Positions 35,450 through 44,382 of a DNA stretch of 64,000 nt are shown here, one piece after another; the stretch's first letter is position 1; every line of letters begins with the position of its first letter. A program made the position numbers and the translations under genes. The notes beneath the pieces are model-generated. The model did no database searches, was not told the DNA's origin, and saw only the letters and a program-made list of their open reading frames with translations. This DNA is from JBPRGG01 sp051418075 (GTDB taxonomy: Bacteria > Bacteroidota > Bacteroidia > Cytophagales > Cyclobacteriaceae): positions 62,001 to 126,000 of the forward strand of contig JBPRGG010000029.1 in the NCBI GenBank assembly GCA_051418075.1. The letters run 5' to 3'.

Positions 35450-37513
35450 ATGAGCAAAAAAATAATTGTAACACAATTACTTGCCATCAGCTTTTTTGTT
35501 TGGGCCTGTCAGTCAGAAAAGCCTGCTCCCTTACCTGAAAGGCCTAATATAATTTTCATACTGACAGATGATCTGGGATATGGCGATCTGGGTGTTCTAT
35601 ATCAAAACCAGAGGGCTGCTTCTGGTGAACCCTGCCATAAAACTCCTCATCTGGATAGTTTAGCCAGGGAAGGGATGTTGCTCACCCGCCATTATACTTC
35701 AGCTCCTGTGTGTGCGCCAGCCCGGGCATCTTTATTGCTGGGCATGCATCAGGGTCATGCCAATGTCCGGAACAATCAATTTGACAAAGCCCTGGCAGAT
35801 AATCACACTTTGGCTTCCGTGCTTAAGCAGGCAGGTTATTCAACTGGGATTATTGGAAAATACGGATTGCAGGGGAAAACCGGAAGCAGTCCGAAAACAT
35901 GGCCAGCTTATCCTACCAGGAGAGGATTTGATTTCTTTTTTGGTTATGTTCGACATGTAGACGGACACAATCATTACCCTGCTCATAAGGCCCCCAAACG
36001 CCCTCCTATGGAATTGTATTATCAGGAAGAGGAGATTTCAGATCAACTGCAGGGTTGCTATACCACCGATTTATTTACAGCTGCAGCCAAAAAATGGATT
36101 ACCGGTCAGGTACAACAAAAGAATGATAAGCCATTTTTTCTTTACCTGGCCTACGATACACCTCATGCCGGTTTACAAATAGCAGCGGATCCCTATCCTG
36201 AGGGTGGTGGCCTTCAGGGAGGGATGCAATGGAGGGGAAAACCTGGTCAGTTTATTAATACCGCGGCTGCATCCATTGATGATTATATTCATCCTGATTA
36301 TGCCGGCCAGGACTGGCCCGATCAGTATAAGCGATTTGCCAGCATGGTTCGGCGCATTGATAATGGGATTGGAGATATAAAATGGCTTTTAAAAGATCTG
36401 GGGATCGACCGTCAAACCCTGATTGTTTTTTCTTCAGATAATGGCCCTCATAATGTTTCCTATGGCTATGGAGATTATCAACCTACTTTGTTTGACAATT
36501 TTGGTCCCTTGGATGGCATTAAGCGGGACACCTGGGAAGGAGGGATTCGTGTGCCTACCCTGGTTTGGTGGCCGGGAAAAGTGCCGGTTAATACCACCAA
36601 TGATATACCTTCAGCATTTTATGACTGGATGCCTACCATGGCTGAACTGGCCGGCCTGCCAGCCCCGGCTGTTTCTGACGGGACATCACTGGTGAATCAC
36701 ATCACCGGAAAGCCGGTAAAAGATACCAGCCTGGTATATGTAGAATATGAACAGGCAAGAGCCACGCCTGATTATCCCGAATTTCATCCTTCTCACCAGG
36801 GTCAGGTGCGTAAACAGATGCAGGTGATCTACCTGGATGGTTACAAAGGGGTACGCTATAATATAAAAGATCATCAGGATAACTTTCGGATTTATGAAAC
36901 CAGCTCTGACAGCCATGAAATTAATGATCTGGACGGAACCAGTACCTATTTTGACCAATTACAACAACAAATGAAAGATCAGGTGTTGAGGATACGGAGA
37001 CCTGATGCTTCAGCGCCTCGTCCCTATGATCAGCATGTTGTCCCAGCTTTGACAAAAATCCCGGAAATATCCTCAGGGATAGCTTTTAAGCAATATCAGA
37101 TCGCCTGTTCCTGGGTACCGGATGATCGATTCATCAAAGATGAACCTACTGAATTAGATGTATTGGATAGTTTCGCCGTTGATAAAATAGCTGAGCCGGA
37201 TGAACCGGCTTTGGTAGTATATTCCGGATTTATACAGATTCCTGCATCCGGAAGGTATACTTTTAGTTTAAATGTATGTGGCAAAGCTGTTTTCCAGGTC
37301 CACCAGGCTACCTTAATTGATGCAGATAAAAATTATAATTCCGGTCAGGAGATGAATGCTGATATTTTATTGGAAAAAGGACTGCATCCCATCAAATTAT
37401 TTTATCGTCCCCATCCATCTCCCTGTCTTCAATTACAATGGCGAGGTCCCGGTATTTCAGATCAACCCCTTGGATCAGATCATTTGTATCATTTGCCGGA
37501 AAGTCTTTATTAA
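35450..37513 (+). CDS. Lipoprotein type I sulfatase fused to a PA14-like domain
   Basis: This 687-residue sulfatase begins at the ATG at 35450. An upstream in-frame GTG at 35411 overlaps the preceding gene and would bury the lipobox. The lipobox ends at Cys20 (ISFFVWAC). The catalytic domain shows IFILTDDLGYGDLG, the formylglycine precursor Cys88 in CAPARASLLLG, GKYGLQGK and VFSSDNGPH. The C-terminal 150 residues (FIQIPASGRYTFSLNVCG, GLHPIKLFYRPH, LQLQWRGPG) have the strand pattern of a PA14 carbohydrate-binding domain. Cys conversion would need a radical-SAM maturase encoded elsewhere. It is in an operon with the DUF4432 gene. Confidence 0.92.
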   Translation: MSKKIIVTQLLAISFFVWACQSEKPAPLPERPNIIFILTDDLGYGDLGVLYQNQRAASGEPCHKTPHLDSLAREGMLLTRHYTSAPVCAPARASLLLGMHQGHANVRNNQFDKALADNHTLASVLKQAGYSTGIIGKYGLQGKTGSSPKTWPAYPTRRGFDFFFGYVRHVDGHNHYPAHKAPKRPPMELYYQEEEISDQLQGCYTTDLFTAAAKKWITGQVQQKNDKPFFLYLAYDTPHAGLQIAADPYPEGGGLQGGMQWRGKPGQFINTAAASIDDYIHPDYAGQDWPDQYKRFASMVRRIDNGIGDIKWLLKDLGIDRQTLIVFSSDNGPHNVSYGYGDYQPTLFDNFGPLDGIKRDTWEGGIRVPTLVWWPGKVPVNTTNDIPSAFYDWMPTMAELAGLPAPAVSDGTSLVNHITGKPVKDTSLVYVEYEQARATPDYPEFHPSHQGQVRKQMQVIYLDGYKGVRYNIKDHQDNFRIYETSSDSHEINDLDGTSTYFDQLQQQMKDQVLRIRRPDASAPRPYDQHVVPALTKIPEISSGIAFKQYQIACSWVPDDRFIKDEPTELDVLDSFAVDKIAEPDEPALVVYSGFIQIPASGRYTFSLNVCGKAVFQVHQATLIDADKNYNSGQEMNADILLEKGLHPIKLFYRPHPSPCLQLQWRGPGISDQPLGSDHLYHLPESLY

Positions 37514-37587
37514 AACTAAATAGCATCACACTTGATTGGTTGTCTGGAATTAAGCAAATTTGTCCGGAAATGGGCTGATGAAAAATA

Positions 37588-37595
37588 TATCTTTG
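37588..37595 (+). promoter_or_regulatory. Candidate -7 promoter element (TATCTTTG)
   Basis: This is a full match to TAnnTTTG, 40 bases upstream of the lipoprotein gene at 37636. A TTTG lies at 37559-37562, but its spacing is longer than usual for the -33 element. Confidence 0.3.
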
Positions 37596-37635
37596 ATTTG
37601 AAAAAAGTTATAAGCACATTTAAATAATACTATAA

Positions 37636-38703
37636 ATGCCATCCGGGAATGATAAGACCTTTGGCCAGATTTTCAAAATAATTAAAGTATTTGCCATACT
37701 TTCCCTGTTTCAATGCCAACCCAATGATAGTCCTGGAATCAAAATCTGGTATGGTTTGGAACAAAATTTTGGTAGACCCGGAAATGCTCAGCGGCAAATT
37801 AATGTTTTGGGAAATATTGAAGATGCCGGATCCAATACCAGCGTTTATTATCAATTGAATCATGATACTACCAGGAACTTTCTCACCCTGGGCAGTGACC
37901 TGCACCGGCTGGCTCAACCAGGAGACTTTAATATTGATATTGACAGAGATTTATTATTTTCCGGAAAAAACAGGCTGACCGTATTTTTACTGGAAAATGA
38001 TCAAGTTAGAGATAAGAAGGAAATAATCATAAACTATGACAAAGATCAAAACTGGCCTTTGCCATATGAGGTAGATTGGCGACAAACAGATAATATTTTT
38101 TCGGTTGTACAGGTAATTGATGGACATTGGGAATTGTCTGATGCCGGTATCAGGACTATAGATAAATACTATGACCGGATGATAGCTGTGGGAGATCATA
38201 ATTGGCGAAACTATGAAGTGTACACCACTGTTGTTTTTCATGATTATACGTCACCAGCACCAGGTCCTCCTACCTACAATGTGACTCATGTGGCCATTGC
38301 TACCCGCTGGCCCGGTCATGATCTTGATAGTTTACAGCCGGACCGGAAATGGTATCCCTTGGGCGCAACTTCAGAATTTCGGATTACAGATAATTATGAT
38401 AGTTGCCGCTGGCGGATATTTGACGGAGAAAATTTTTATGAAGAACAACCCCAGGCCGATTACCGACAGATTGAACCAGAGCAGGTGTATCATTTGAAAC
38501 ACCGGGTGGTTGATCAATCTGATTCAACTACTTTATATTCGGTGAAGTTGTGGTATGATCAACAACCGGAGCCCGCAGAATGGGACTTTCAGGCTTTGGA
38601 AATAAACAGACAAAGGGAATCCGGAAGCGCCTGTTTAATAGCCCATCATACTGATGTTACTTTTGGTAATCTGAAAGTGGAGCCTGTGAAAAGAAGTGAA
38701 TAA
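37636..38703 (+). CDS. Lipoprotein with LamG/DUF1080-like fold
   Basis: The 355-residue protein has a lipobox ending at Cys27 (AILSLFQC). Residues about 35-130 look like a small beta-sandwich. From about 135 onward the pattern (WELSDAGIRTIDKYYDRMIAVGD, NWRNYEVYTTVVFHD, and the final SACLIAHHTDVTFGNLKVEPV) is that of a concanavalin-like jelly-roll domain as in DUF1080 proteins, some of which act on 3-keto-disaccharides. No catalytic residue can be assigned. It follows the sulfatase gene by 122 bases on the same strand, with its own candidate -7 element. Confidence 0.65.
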   Translation: MPSGNDKTFGQIFKIIKVFAILSLFQCQPNDSPGIKIWYGLEQNFGRPGNAQRQINVLGNIEDAGSNTSVYYQLNHDTTRNFLTLGSDLHRLAQPGDFNIDIDRDLLFSGKNRLTVFLLENDQVRDKKEIIINYDKDQNWPLPYEVDWRQTDNIFSVVQVIDGHWELSDAGIRTIDKYYDRMIAVGDHNWRNYEVYTTVVFHDYTSPAPGPPTYNVTHVAIATRWPGHDLDSLQPDRKWYPLGATSEFRITDNYDSCRWRIFDGENFYEEQPQADYRQIEPEQVYHLKHRVVDQSDSTTLYSVKLWYDQQPEPAEWDFQALEINRQRESGSACLIAHHTDVTFGNLKVEPVKRSE

Positions 38704-38722
38704 TTAAAAGCTGGTGAAAAGA

Positions 38723-39787
38723 TTATAACCACTTTTTATGCCTGAAAAAAATCAGCATCGAAATAGCGATAAAAATTAAAAATCCCCAGAAGATGGGATA
38801 AGCAAATTTATATTCCAGTTCGGGAAAATGTTCAAAATTAGTGCCGTACACCCCCGCCACAAAAGTAATAGGAATAAATATCACTGAAAACATGGTCAGA
38901 ACTCTGATGATGTCATTCAGCCGGTTGGACACATTGGTCTGATAGGTTTCTAATTGGTCTTTGATCATATCACGATATGTTTCTATCGCCTCGGCTGCAT
39001 GGGTGATATGATCCATCAGGTCTTTTAAATAGGGAAATGTTTTGGTTTCAATCAACTTGCTTTCAGATTTTGCGTATTGGGCAATCAATTCTCTGACCGG
39101 GCGGATGGTTTTACGCAAAAAATTCAGTTCCATTTTATAATAGTTGATATCACGCACAATATGCTGATTAGGGTGGTTAATCAGATTTTTTTCCAGGTTT
39201 TCGATTCTTTCCCCATATCGTTCAACGATGTAAATGTAATTATCAACTACAGCATCCATTAAGGCGTAGGCCAGGTAATCACTTTTCCGGGTTCTGATCT
39301 TGGTAGTTGGCCTTAACAACCGATCCCTGATGGGATCAAACACATCACCGTTAGCCTCCTGAAAGGAAATGATATAGTGATCACCAATAACAATAGACAA
39401 ATTTTCAGAAAAGATCTCATTATGCTGATCATCATATTTCAGCATTTTCAAAACAAAAAACAAGTAATTGTCATATTCCTCAAATTTGGAACGTTGGGCT
39501 GAATTTAATACATCCTCCAATAATAGCGGATGTAAGTTAAAATAGTCCCCAATCTTATTGATCAGATCGGTATCATGAAGACCATTGATATTGAGCCATG
39601 AAACATTATGCTGACTGAAACATGCTGCTAATTCTTGAAAATTAGGGTTTTCCTGTCTGGTGATATTATCCGGGTTAAATTGGATCAGGTCCATTTGAGG
39701 TTCATCCATTTTGCGGGTACCTACAAAGATCAATGAACCGGGCGCTTTCCATAAAGATTCATCTCTTTTACTGAAAAATCTGGCCAT
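38723..39787 (-). CDS. corA: CorA-family divalent-metal transporter with GTN in place of GMN
   Basis: This 354-residue pentameric channel protein has an N-terminal cytoplasmic alpha/beta domain, a long coiled helix (about 165-290) and two C-terminal membrane helices. The family signature between the helices normally reads YGMNF and forms the ion-entry ring. Here it reads Y-G315-T316-N317-F, and the Met-to-Thr change is clear in the DNA (ACT codon). The FIPITFVAGVYG approach and the basic C-terminus (FFRHKKWL) are typical. Mg2+ is the default substrate, but the altered motif leaves Co2+, Ni2+ or Zn2+ possible. It stands alone. Confidence 0.92.
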   Translation of the reverse strand: MARFFSKRDESLWKAPGSLIFVGTRKMDEPQMDLIQFNPDNITRQENPNFQELAACFSQHNVSWLNINGLHDTDLINKIGDYFNLHPLLLEDVLNSAQRSKFEEYDNYLFFVLKMLKYDDQHNEIFSENLSIVIGDHYIISFQEANGDVFDPIRDRLLRPTTKIRTRKSDYLAYALMDAVVDNYIYIVERYGERIENLEKNLINHPNQHIVRDINYYKMELNFLRKTIRPVRELIAQYAKSESKLIETKTFPYLKDLMDHITHAAEAIETYRDMIKDQLETYQTNVSNRLNDIIRVLTMFSVIFIPITFVAGVYGTNFEHFPELEYKFAYPIFWGFLIFIAISMLIFFRHKKWL

Positions 39788-40523
39788 AGTTTAAAATTTA
39801 AATTTTACTGCAGAAAAATTTAAGCCTGAAGTATAAAATATTAATGAAGGAAATGGAATAATGTTGCTAATCCGCTTAGCATATTGGAGATTGCTACTGG
39901 AATCTTTGAAAAATCAAGTTTTCTTGCTGAATATATATCAAACGGCAGAAATGATCCGCTAGTTCTATGAGATCCTGTAGGTTAACAGATATCTTAACCA
40001 TGAGGTTTTCTTCACAGTATATGTTCAGTAACAGTGTACAGGAGTTAATTTAACGGAACCGTCAGTTAACGATATGCTGCAAACAGATCCTGAAAGTAAG
40101 AGGTTTTATTTAAAATCAACAAAGGATACGGTTCCTAAGGTATTCGGATTTTTTGTGCAGTTTTTATAAAGCATATTCATCCTGTTTCGATAAACTGTGG
40201 AAGCCTAATAGTAATCTGTAAGCACCTATCATGTCAGAAAATCTCATTTTATCCACAGGATTATTTTTATTTCACAAACACCAATTCATTATAACAAGTA
40301 GGAATACAAGTTTTAGGTCTTAGAGAAATTTAATTCAAAGTCAGTCCGCCCTCTTTCTTTAAATAATACTGTTTTTTGATGGATAAAATCAATCAATGTT
40401 GTTTGATTTTAAAAAATACATATGTCAGATTATATCCTATTTAGATATTTTAAACCATCTATTAAAATGGATATTTGTCTAACCAATTAAATTCATATAT
40501 TAATCTATAATGCCTGAAATTAA
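39788..40523. other. Gene-free stretch between corA and the TPR kinase
   Basis: About 735 bases hold the divergent upstream regions of the two genes. A 16-bp AT-only palindrome lies at 39792-39807, directly before the corA start. No ORF of convincing composition, RNA gene or repeat was seen. Confidence 0.45.
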
Positions 40524-42503
40524 GTGAATTTTATCAATTTAGCATTTCTGGTCCCATTTTTTCTCTGGATGAATACCTTCCATACCGACAGTCTTTTGCA
40601 AAATTTAGATCAGGTACAAGGAAATGAAAAGATAGATTTATTGATAGATTTAGGTGAAGCCTTTAAAAAAAAGGATAAGGAAAAATCAAGAGATTATTTA
40701 TATGAAGCTTTAACCTTAACCAGAAAATCAAAAATACCGGCTGCTGAACCTAGAATATTGAAAACAATAGGACTCACCTTCTATTATGATGAAAAGTATC
40801 CGGCTGCACTGGATTATTATCATCTTTCTTTGGCTTCCTGTGAACAAATGAGTGACTCCATTGAAATGGCCAATGTGCTTTTTAATATTGGTTTAATTTA
40901 TCGGGATATGGAACAATGGGAAAAAGCCCTTACCTCAGCTCTCCAGGTTTTGGAAATGGATGAAAAGTCCGGTAACCAATATGGTTTGGGATATAGCTAT
41001 AATAATCTGGGTCTGCTGTATCAAAAAATGAACGATCTAACCAAAGCAAAAACATATTTCTTAAAGTCATTGAATACCCGCCAAGCCATCAAGCATCAGG
41101 AAGGTATTGGATACAGTTGTATTAATTTAGGCACTGTAGCTGTAAAGCAACAGCAATATGATTCAGCTAAATACTATTTTGAAAAATCGGCTCAAATTTT
41201 CCTTGACCTGGATGACCCTTATGAATATGGTAAGTCAATTTATAGCCTGGGAAATGTCCATTGGTATCAAGGCCATTTTACAGAAGCAGACTATTATTAT
41301 CGTAAGGCACTTTCTATCCGAATAAAAAATCATGCTTCCAACCAGGATTTGGCTGAATCATATATAAGTCTTGGCTTTCTGGCCGGAAAGCAACAGCAGT
41401 ATAGACAGGCTGACAGCCTTTATTCAGTGGCCTTAAATTATGCCCGCAAAGCAAATAACCTTAGACAGATCAGCGATATTCAGCATCGCTTATATATAAG
41501 TGCCACCAAACAGGAGCATTGGAGAGAAGCAGTAAATTATTTAAGTAAGCATAATCAAAACCTGGGCAAATTATATGATGCAGAAAAAATGAAGAAGTTT
41601 AAAAACCTTGAATCGGTATATGAACTTGAAAAAAGCCAGGCTGCCCTGGAAAAGGTGAGACAGGAAAAGGAATTAGTAGAAGCCAACAATCGGTTAACCT
41701 GGTGGATCAATGGAGCTGTTATTTTTCTATTGTCAATTGTAATTGTGTTTGTTGTAGCATTTTTATATATTAAAAATCAAAATCTGAAATTGTTAAATGT
41801 TAAAAACCAGCAACTTCAAAACTTGAATTATTCCCTGGACCAGTTTGTATATATTGTTTCTCATGACCTGAAAGCCCCGATTTCCTCTGCCAAGGGATTG
41901 CTTAAATTAATAAAGCAAGAGGAAATAAATGAGACAGTCCTTAAATATTTAAACTTACAGGATCAGAGCTTAAATAAATTAGAAAATTTTATTGCCGATC
42001 TTTTAAATTATTCCCGCAACTCCAGATCTGAAATTCAATCCAGCAAAATCAGTTTGGAAGAATTGCTGAAGGATATTAAAGATGAACTTCAATTTGAACC
42101 AGAGGCAAAAGGTATTGACTTTAGCATGTCCATAGATCAACAAAACGAATTTTATTCCGATTTGCTACGGGTTCGTATGATTTTTAGTAATCTTATTTCA
42201 AATGCTATACGATATAAAAACAAATACATTGGAGATCCGAAAGTACAGGTGATCCTTTCAGTATTTAAAGATAAACTTGATTTTAAGATCGTAGACAATG
42301 GGATCGGCATCTCGGAAAATGATCATAATAAGATATTTTCCATGTTTTTTAAATCAGGGAATCATCCAGATAGTTCCGGATTAGGGTTATTTATAGTAAA
42401 AGAGGCTTTAAATAATCTGGGGGGCAAGATAGACTTTGATTCCCACCTGAACAAAGGGACTACTTTTTATGGAGAAATTCCCAATCTAAATTACCCTGTT
42501 TAA
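40524..42503 (+). CDS. TPR-containing sensor histidine kinase
   Basis: The 659-residue membrane kinase has an N-terminal signal-like helix and about seven tetratricopeptide repeats (30-330, for example GLGYSYNNLGLLYQKMNDLTKA and YEYGKSIYSLGNVHWYQGHF) predicted to lie in the periplasm. A coiled coil, one membrane helix (about 392-415) and a HisKA/HATPase core follow. The phosphoacceptor is His447 in YIVSHDLKAPISS, and the ATPase has NLISNAIRYKN, VDNGIGI and SSGLGLFIVKEAL. The GTG at 40524 is chosen because starting at the next ATG would delete most of the signal. No response regulator is adjacent. Confidence 0.85.
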   Translation: MNFINLAFLVPFFLWMNTFHTDSLLQNLDQVQGNEKIDLLIDLGEAFKKKDKEKSRDYLYEALTLTRKSKIPAAEPRILKTIGLTFYYDEKYPAALDYYHLSLASCEQMSDSIEMANVLFNIGLIYRDMEQWEKALTSALQVLEMDEKSGNQYGLGYSYNNLGLLYQKMNDLTKAKTYFLKSLNTRQAIKHQEGIGYSCINLGTVAVKQQQYDSAKYYFEKSAQIFLDLDDPYEYGKSIYSLGNVHWYQGHFTEADYYYRKALSIRIKNHASNQDLAESYISLGFLAGKQQQYRQADSLYSVALNYARKANNLRQISDIQHRLYISATKQEHWREAVNYLSKHNQNLGKLYDAEKMKKFKNLESVYELEKSQAALEKVRQEKELVEANNRLTWWINGAVIFLLSIVIVFVVAFLYIKNQNLKLLNVKNQQLQNLNYSLDQFVYIVSHDLKAPISSAKGLLKLIKQEEINETVLKYLNLQDQSLNKLENFIADLLNYSRNSRSEIQSSKISLEELLKDIKDELQFEPEAKGIDFSMSIDQQNEFYSDLLRVRMIFSNLISNAIRYKNKYIGDPKVQVILSVFKDKLDFKIVDNGIGISENDHNKIFSMFFKSGNHPDSSGLGLFIVKEALNNLGGKIDFDSHLNKGTTFYGEIPNLNYPV

Positions 42504-42623
42504 TTCCACTCAAAAGCACCTGAAATTTAGTTTCTGAATGCTTGCAGATTCATGGTTTGACAGGTTTTTTATAAATGATACTTTTATTATATTTACCCTA
42601 AAACCAATCCCAAAATCAAAATC

Positions 42624-43610
42624 ATGAAATCTCAAAATCGCAGAAAGTTCCTGGCTGATAGTTCGAAAGCTGGAATAAGTCTAATTTTATTATCACAATT
42701 TGGTTGTACAGCAAAATCTGATGAGCAGGCAGTTCAGGATCTGGAGCAGGCTAATAATTTGTTTTTCGACATATCTTTGGCAGAATGGTCGGTGCGGGAT
42801 CTGATCCGTGGTGGAGAGATCAGCAATCTGGAATTTCCGGCATTGGCAAAAAATGAATTTGGAATTAATGCAGTTGAATATGTCAGCCAGTTTTTTAAAC
42901 CTGGTCAGGAGTCCGATTCCAATTATCTAAAAGACCTTAAGGACAGAACTGATTCAGAAAATGTAAAAAATGTGTTGATCATGGTGGACATGAACCAGGA
43001 AGAAGGCTCCTTGGCCAGTCCCGATGAACATACCAGAATTGAAGCAGCTCAAAACCATCATAAATGGGTAGATGCAGCTAAATTTCTAGGTTGTCATGCC
43101 ATTCGGGTGAATGCCCGTGGGTATGAAGGTGCTTCTTACCAGGATGCTAAATACTACTTTGCTGATGGATTAAGCAGGTTGGTTGAATACAGTAAACAAA
43201 ATGAAATTAGTGTAGTGGTTGAAAATCATGGAGGTATTTCTTCCAATGGTCGCTGGCTGGCTGAAGTCATGCAGCAGGTTGATGATGAATACTGTGGTAC
43301 CTTGCCTGATTTTGGTAATTTTCAAATAGATCGGGAACAAGGTATATTTTATGATCCATTGGTAGGATTAGAACAACTCATGCCATATGCCAAAGGTGTC
43401 AGTGCCAAATCCAATAATTTTGATGCAGATGGTAATGAAACTACCATGAATTACCCAAAAATGCTCAGCATAGTTAAAACTGCCGGATTTAATGGATATG
43501 TGGGTGTGGAATGGGGTGGAGGCCTCAGCAAATTAAGTCCCCGACAAGGCATTATGGCTACTAAAAACTTGTTAATCAGGTTGGGAAATGAAATGTCTGG
43601 TCAATCCTGA
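42624..43610 (+). CDS. Exported sugar-phosphate isomerase/epimerase-like TIM-barrel protein
   Basis: This 328-residue member of the xylose-isomerase-like TIM-barrel family (AP endonuclease 2 fold) has a Tat-like N-terminus (NRRKFLADSSKAG) combined with a lipobox ending at Cys28 (LSQFGC), so it is probably a folded lipoprotein exported by Tat. The barrel contains ISLAEWSVRDLI-like strand residues, IRVNARGYEG, VVVENHGGISSNG, TLPDFGNFQID and GYVGVEWGG, which carry the usual metal ligands (Glu, Asp, His, Glu). Related exported proteins take part in keto-sugar conversion. The gene is monocistronic. Confidence 0.88.
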   Translation: MKSQNRRKFLADSSKAGISLILLSQFGCTAKSDEQAVQDLEQANNLFFDISLAEWSVRDLIRGGEISNLEFPALAKNEFGINAVEYVSQFFKPGQESDSNYLKDLKDRTDSENVKNVLIMVDMNQEEGSLASPDEHTRIEAAQNHHKWVDAAKFLGCHAIRVNARGYEGASYQDAKYYFADGLSRLVEYSKQNEISVVVENHGGISSNGRWLAEVMQQVDDEYCGTLPDFGNFQIDREQGIFYDPLVGLEQLMPYAKGVSAKSNNFDADGNETTMNYPKMLSIVKTAGFNGYVGVEWGGGLSKLSPRQGIMATKNLLIRLGNEMSGQS

Positions 43611-43686
43611 TCAAAAAGTATTAAATAGGAAATAGGTCAGGAAAGATTTTTCACCCTTTTTTCTAAACAAGGCTACATTTTAAACT

Positions 43687-44370
43687 ATGAAAGATCCGGA
43701 ATCTTCCACAAATCGTTTTTTACCTTATACGCCTGAATTGCCAAACCCAGACCGAAGTTTGGCTCAAAGTGCGCACTTTTATCGGGAGATGGACAAGCGA
43801 CGAAGTGTAAGGAGATTCTCAGACCGTCCGGTAGCCCGTGAAGTGATTGAAAACATCATTAAAACAGCTTCTACGGCTCCATCAGGAGCGAATAAACAGC
43901 CCTGGACTTTTTGTGTGGTGTCAGATTTGTTGATAAAGAAAAAGATACGTGAAGCTGCTGAACAGGAGGAAAAGGTTAATTACGCCGGCAGAATGAATGA
44001 GCAATGGCAAAGCGATATCGCGCATTTAGGTACTGACTGGCAAAAGCCTTTTTTAGAAGTAGCTCCCTGGCTGATCATAGTATTTAAGCAATCCTATGGT
44101 GAAAGTAGTCAAAACCGAAAGATCCAGCATTATTATGTCAATGAATCAGTAGGGCTTGCCTGCGGGTTTTTGTTGGCCGCAATTCATCAGGCAGGATTAG
44201 TCAGCCTGACCCATACACCCAGTCCCATGAATTTTTTAAGCCAAATACTGGATCGCCCGGCCAATGAAAAACCATTTCTTTTGATTCCGGTAGGTTATCC
44301 TGCTCCTGATGCTACAGTGCCGGATATAGGCAGGAAGCCTCTGGAACAGGTTTCCTGTTTTTTTGAATAA
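43687..44370 (+). CDS. Nitroreductase-family flavoprotein, iodotyrosine-deiodinase-like
   Basis: The 227-residue FMN enzyme is cytoplasmic. The FMN phosphate is bound by the RRSVRRFSDRPV segment, and PSGANKQPWTFCVV matches the PSGA-x-x-x-PW block of iodotyrosine deiodinase-type nitroreductases. Further blocks are LIIVFKQSY, NESVGLACGFLLAAIHQAG and LLIPVGYPAPDA. Bacterial members reductively dehalogenate halotyrosines or reduce other small compounds using NAD(P)H-derived electrons. The assignment to that branch is by motif. It sits 76 bases after the TIM-barrel gene with no clear functional link. Confidence 0.88.
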   Translation: MKDPESSTNRFLPYTPELPNPDRSLAQSAHFYREMDKRRSVRRFSDRPVAREVIENIIKTASTAPSGANKQPWTFCVVSDLLIKKKIREAAEQEEKVNYAGRMNEQWQSDIAHLGTDWQKPFLEVAPWLIIVFKQSYGESSQNRKIQHYYVNESVGLACGFLLAAIHQAGLVSLTHTPSPMNFLSQILDRPANEKPFLLIPVGYPAPDATVPDIGRKPLEQVSCFFE

Positions 44371-44382
44371 ATTGACACTTAA

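Noticed and set aside
39792..39807. 16-bp AT-only palindrome directly before corA
   Set aside because: Such palindromes are common by chance in AT-rich gaps, and no second copy was noticed.
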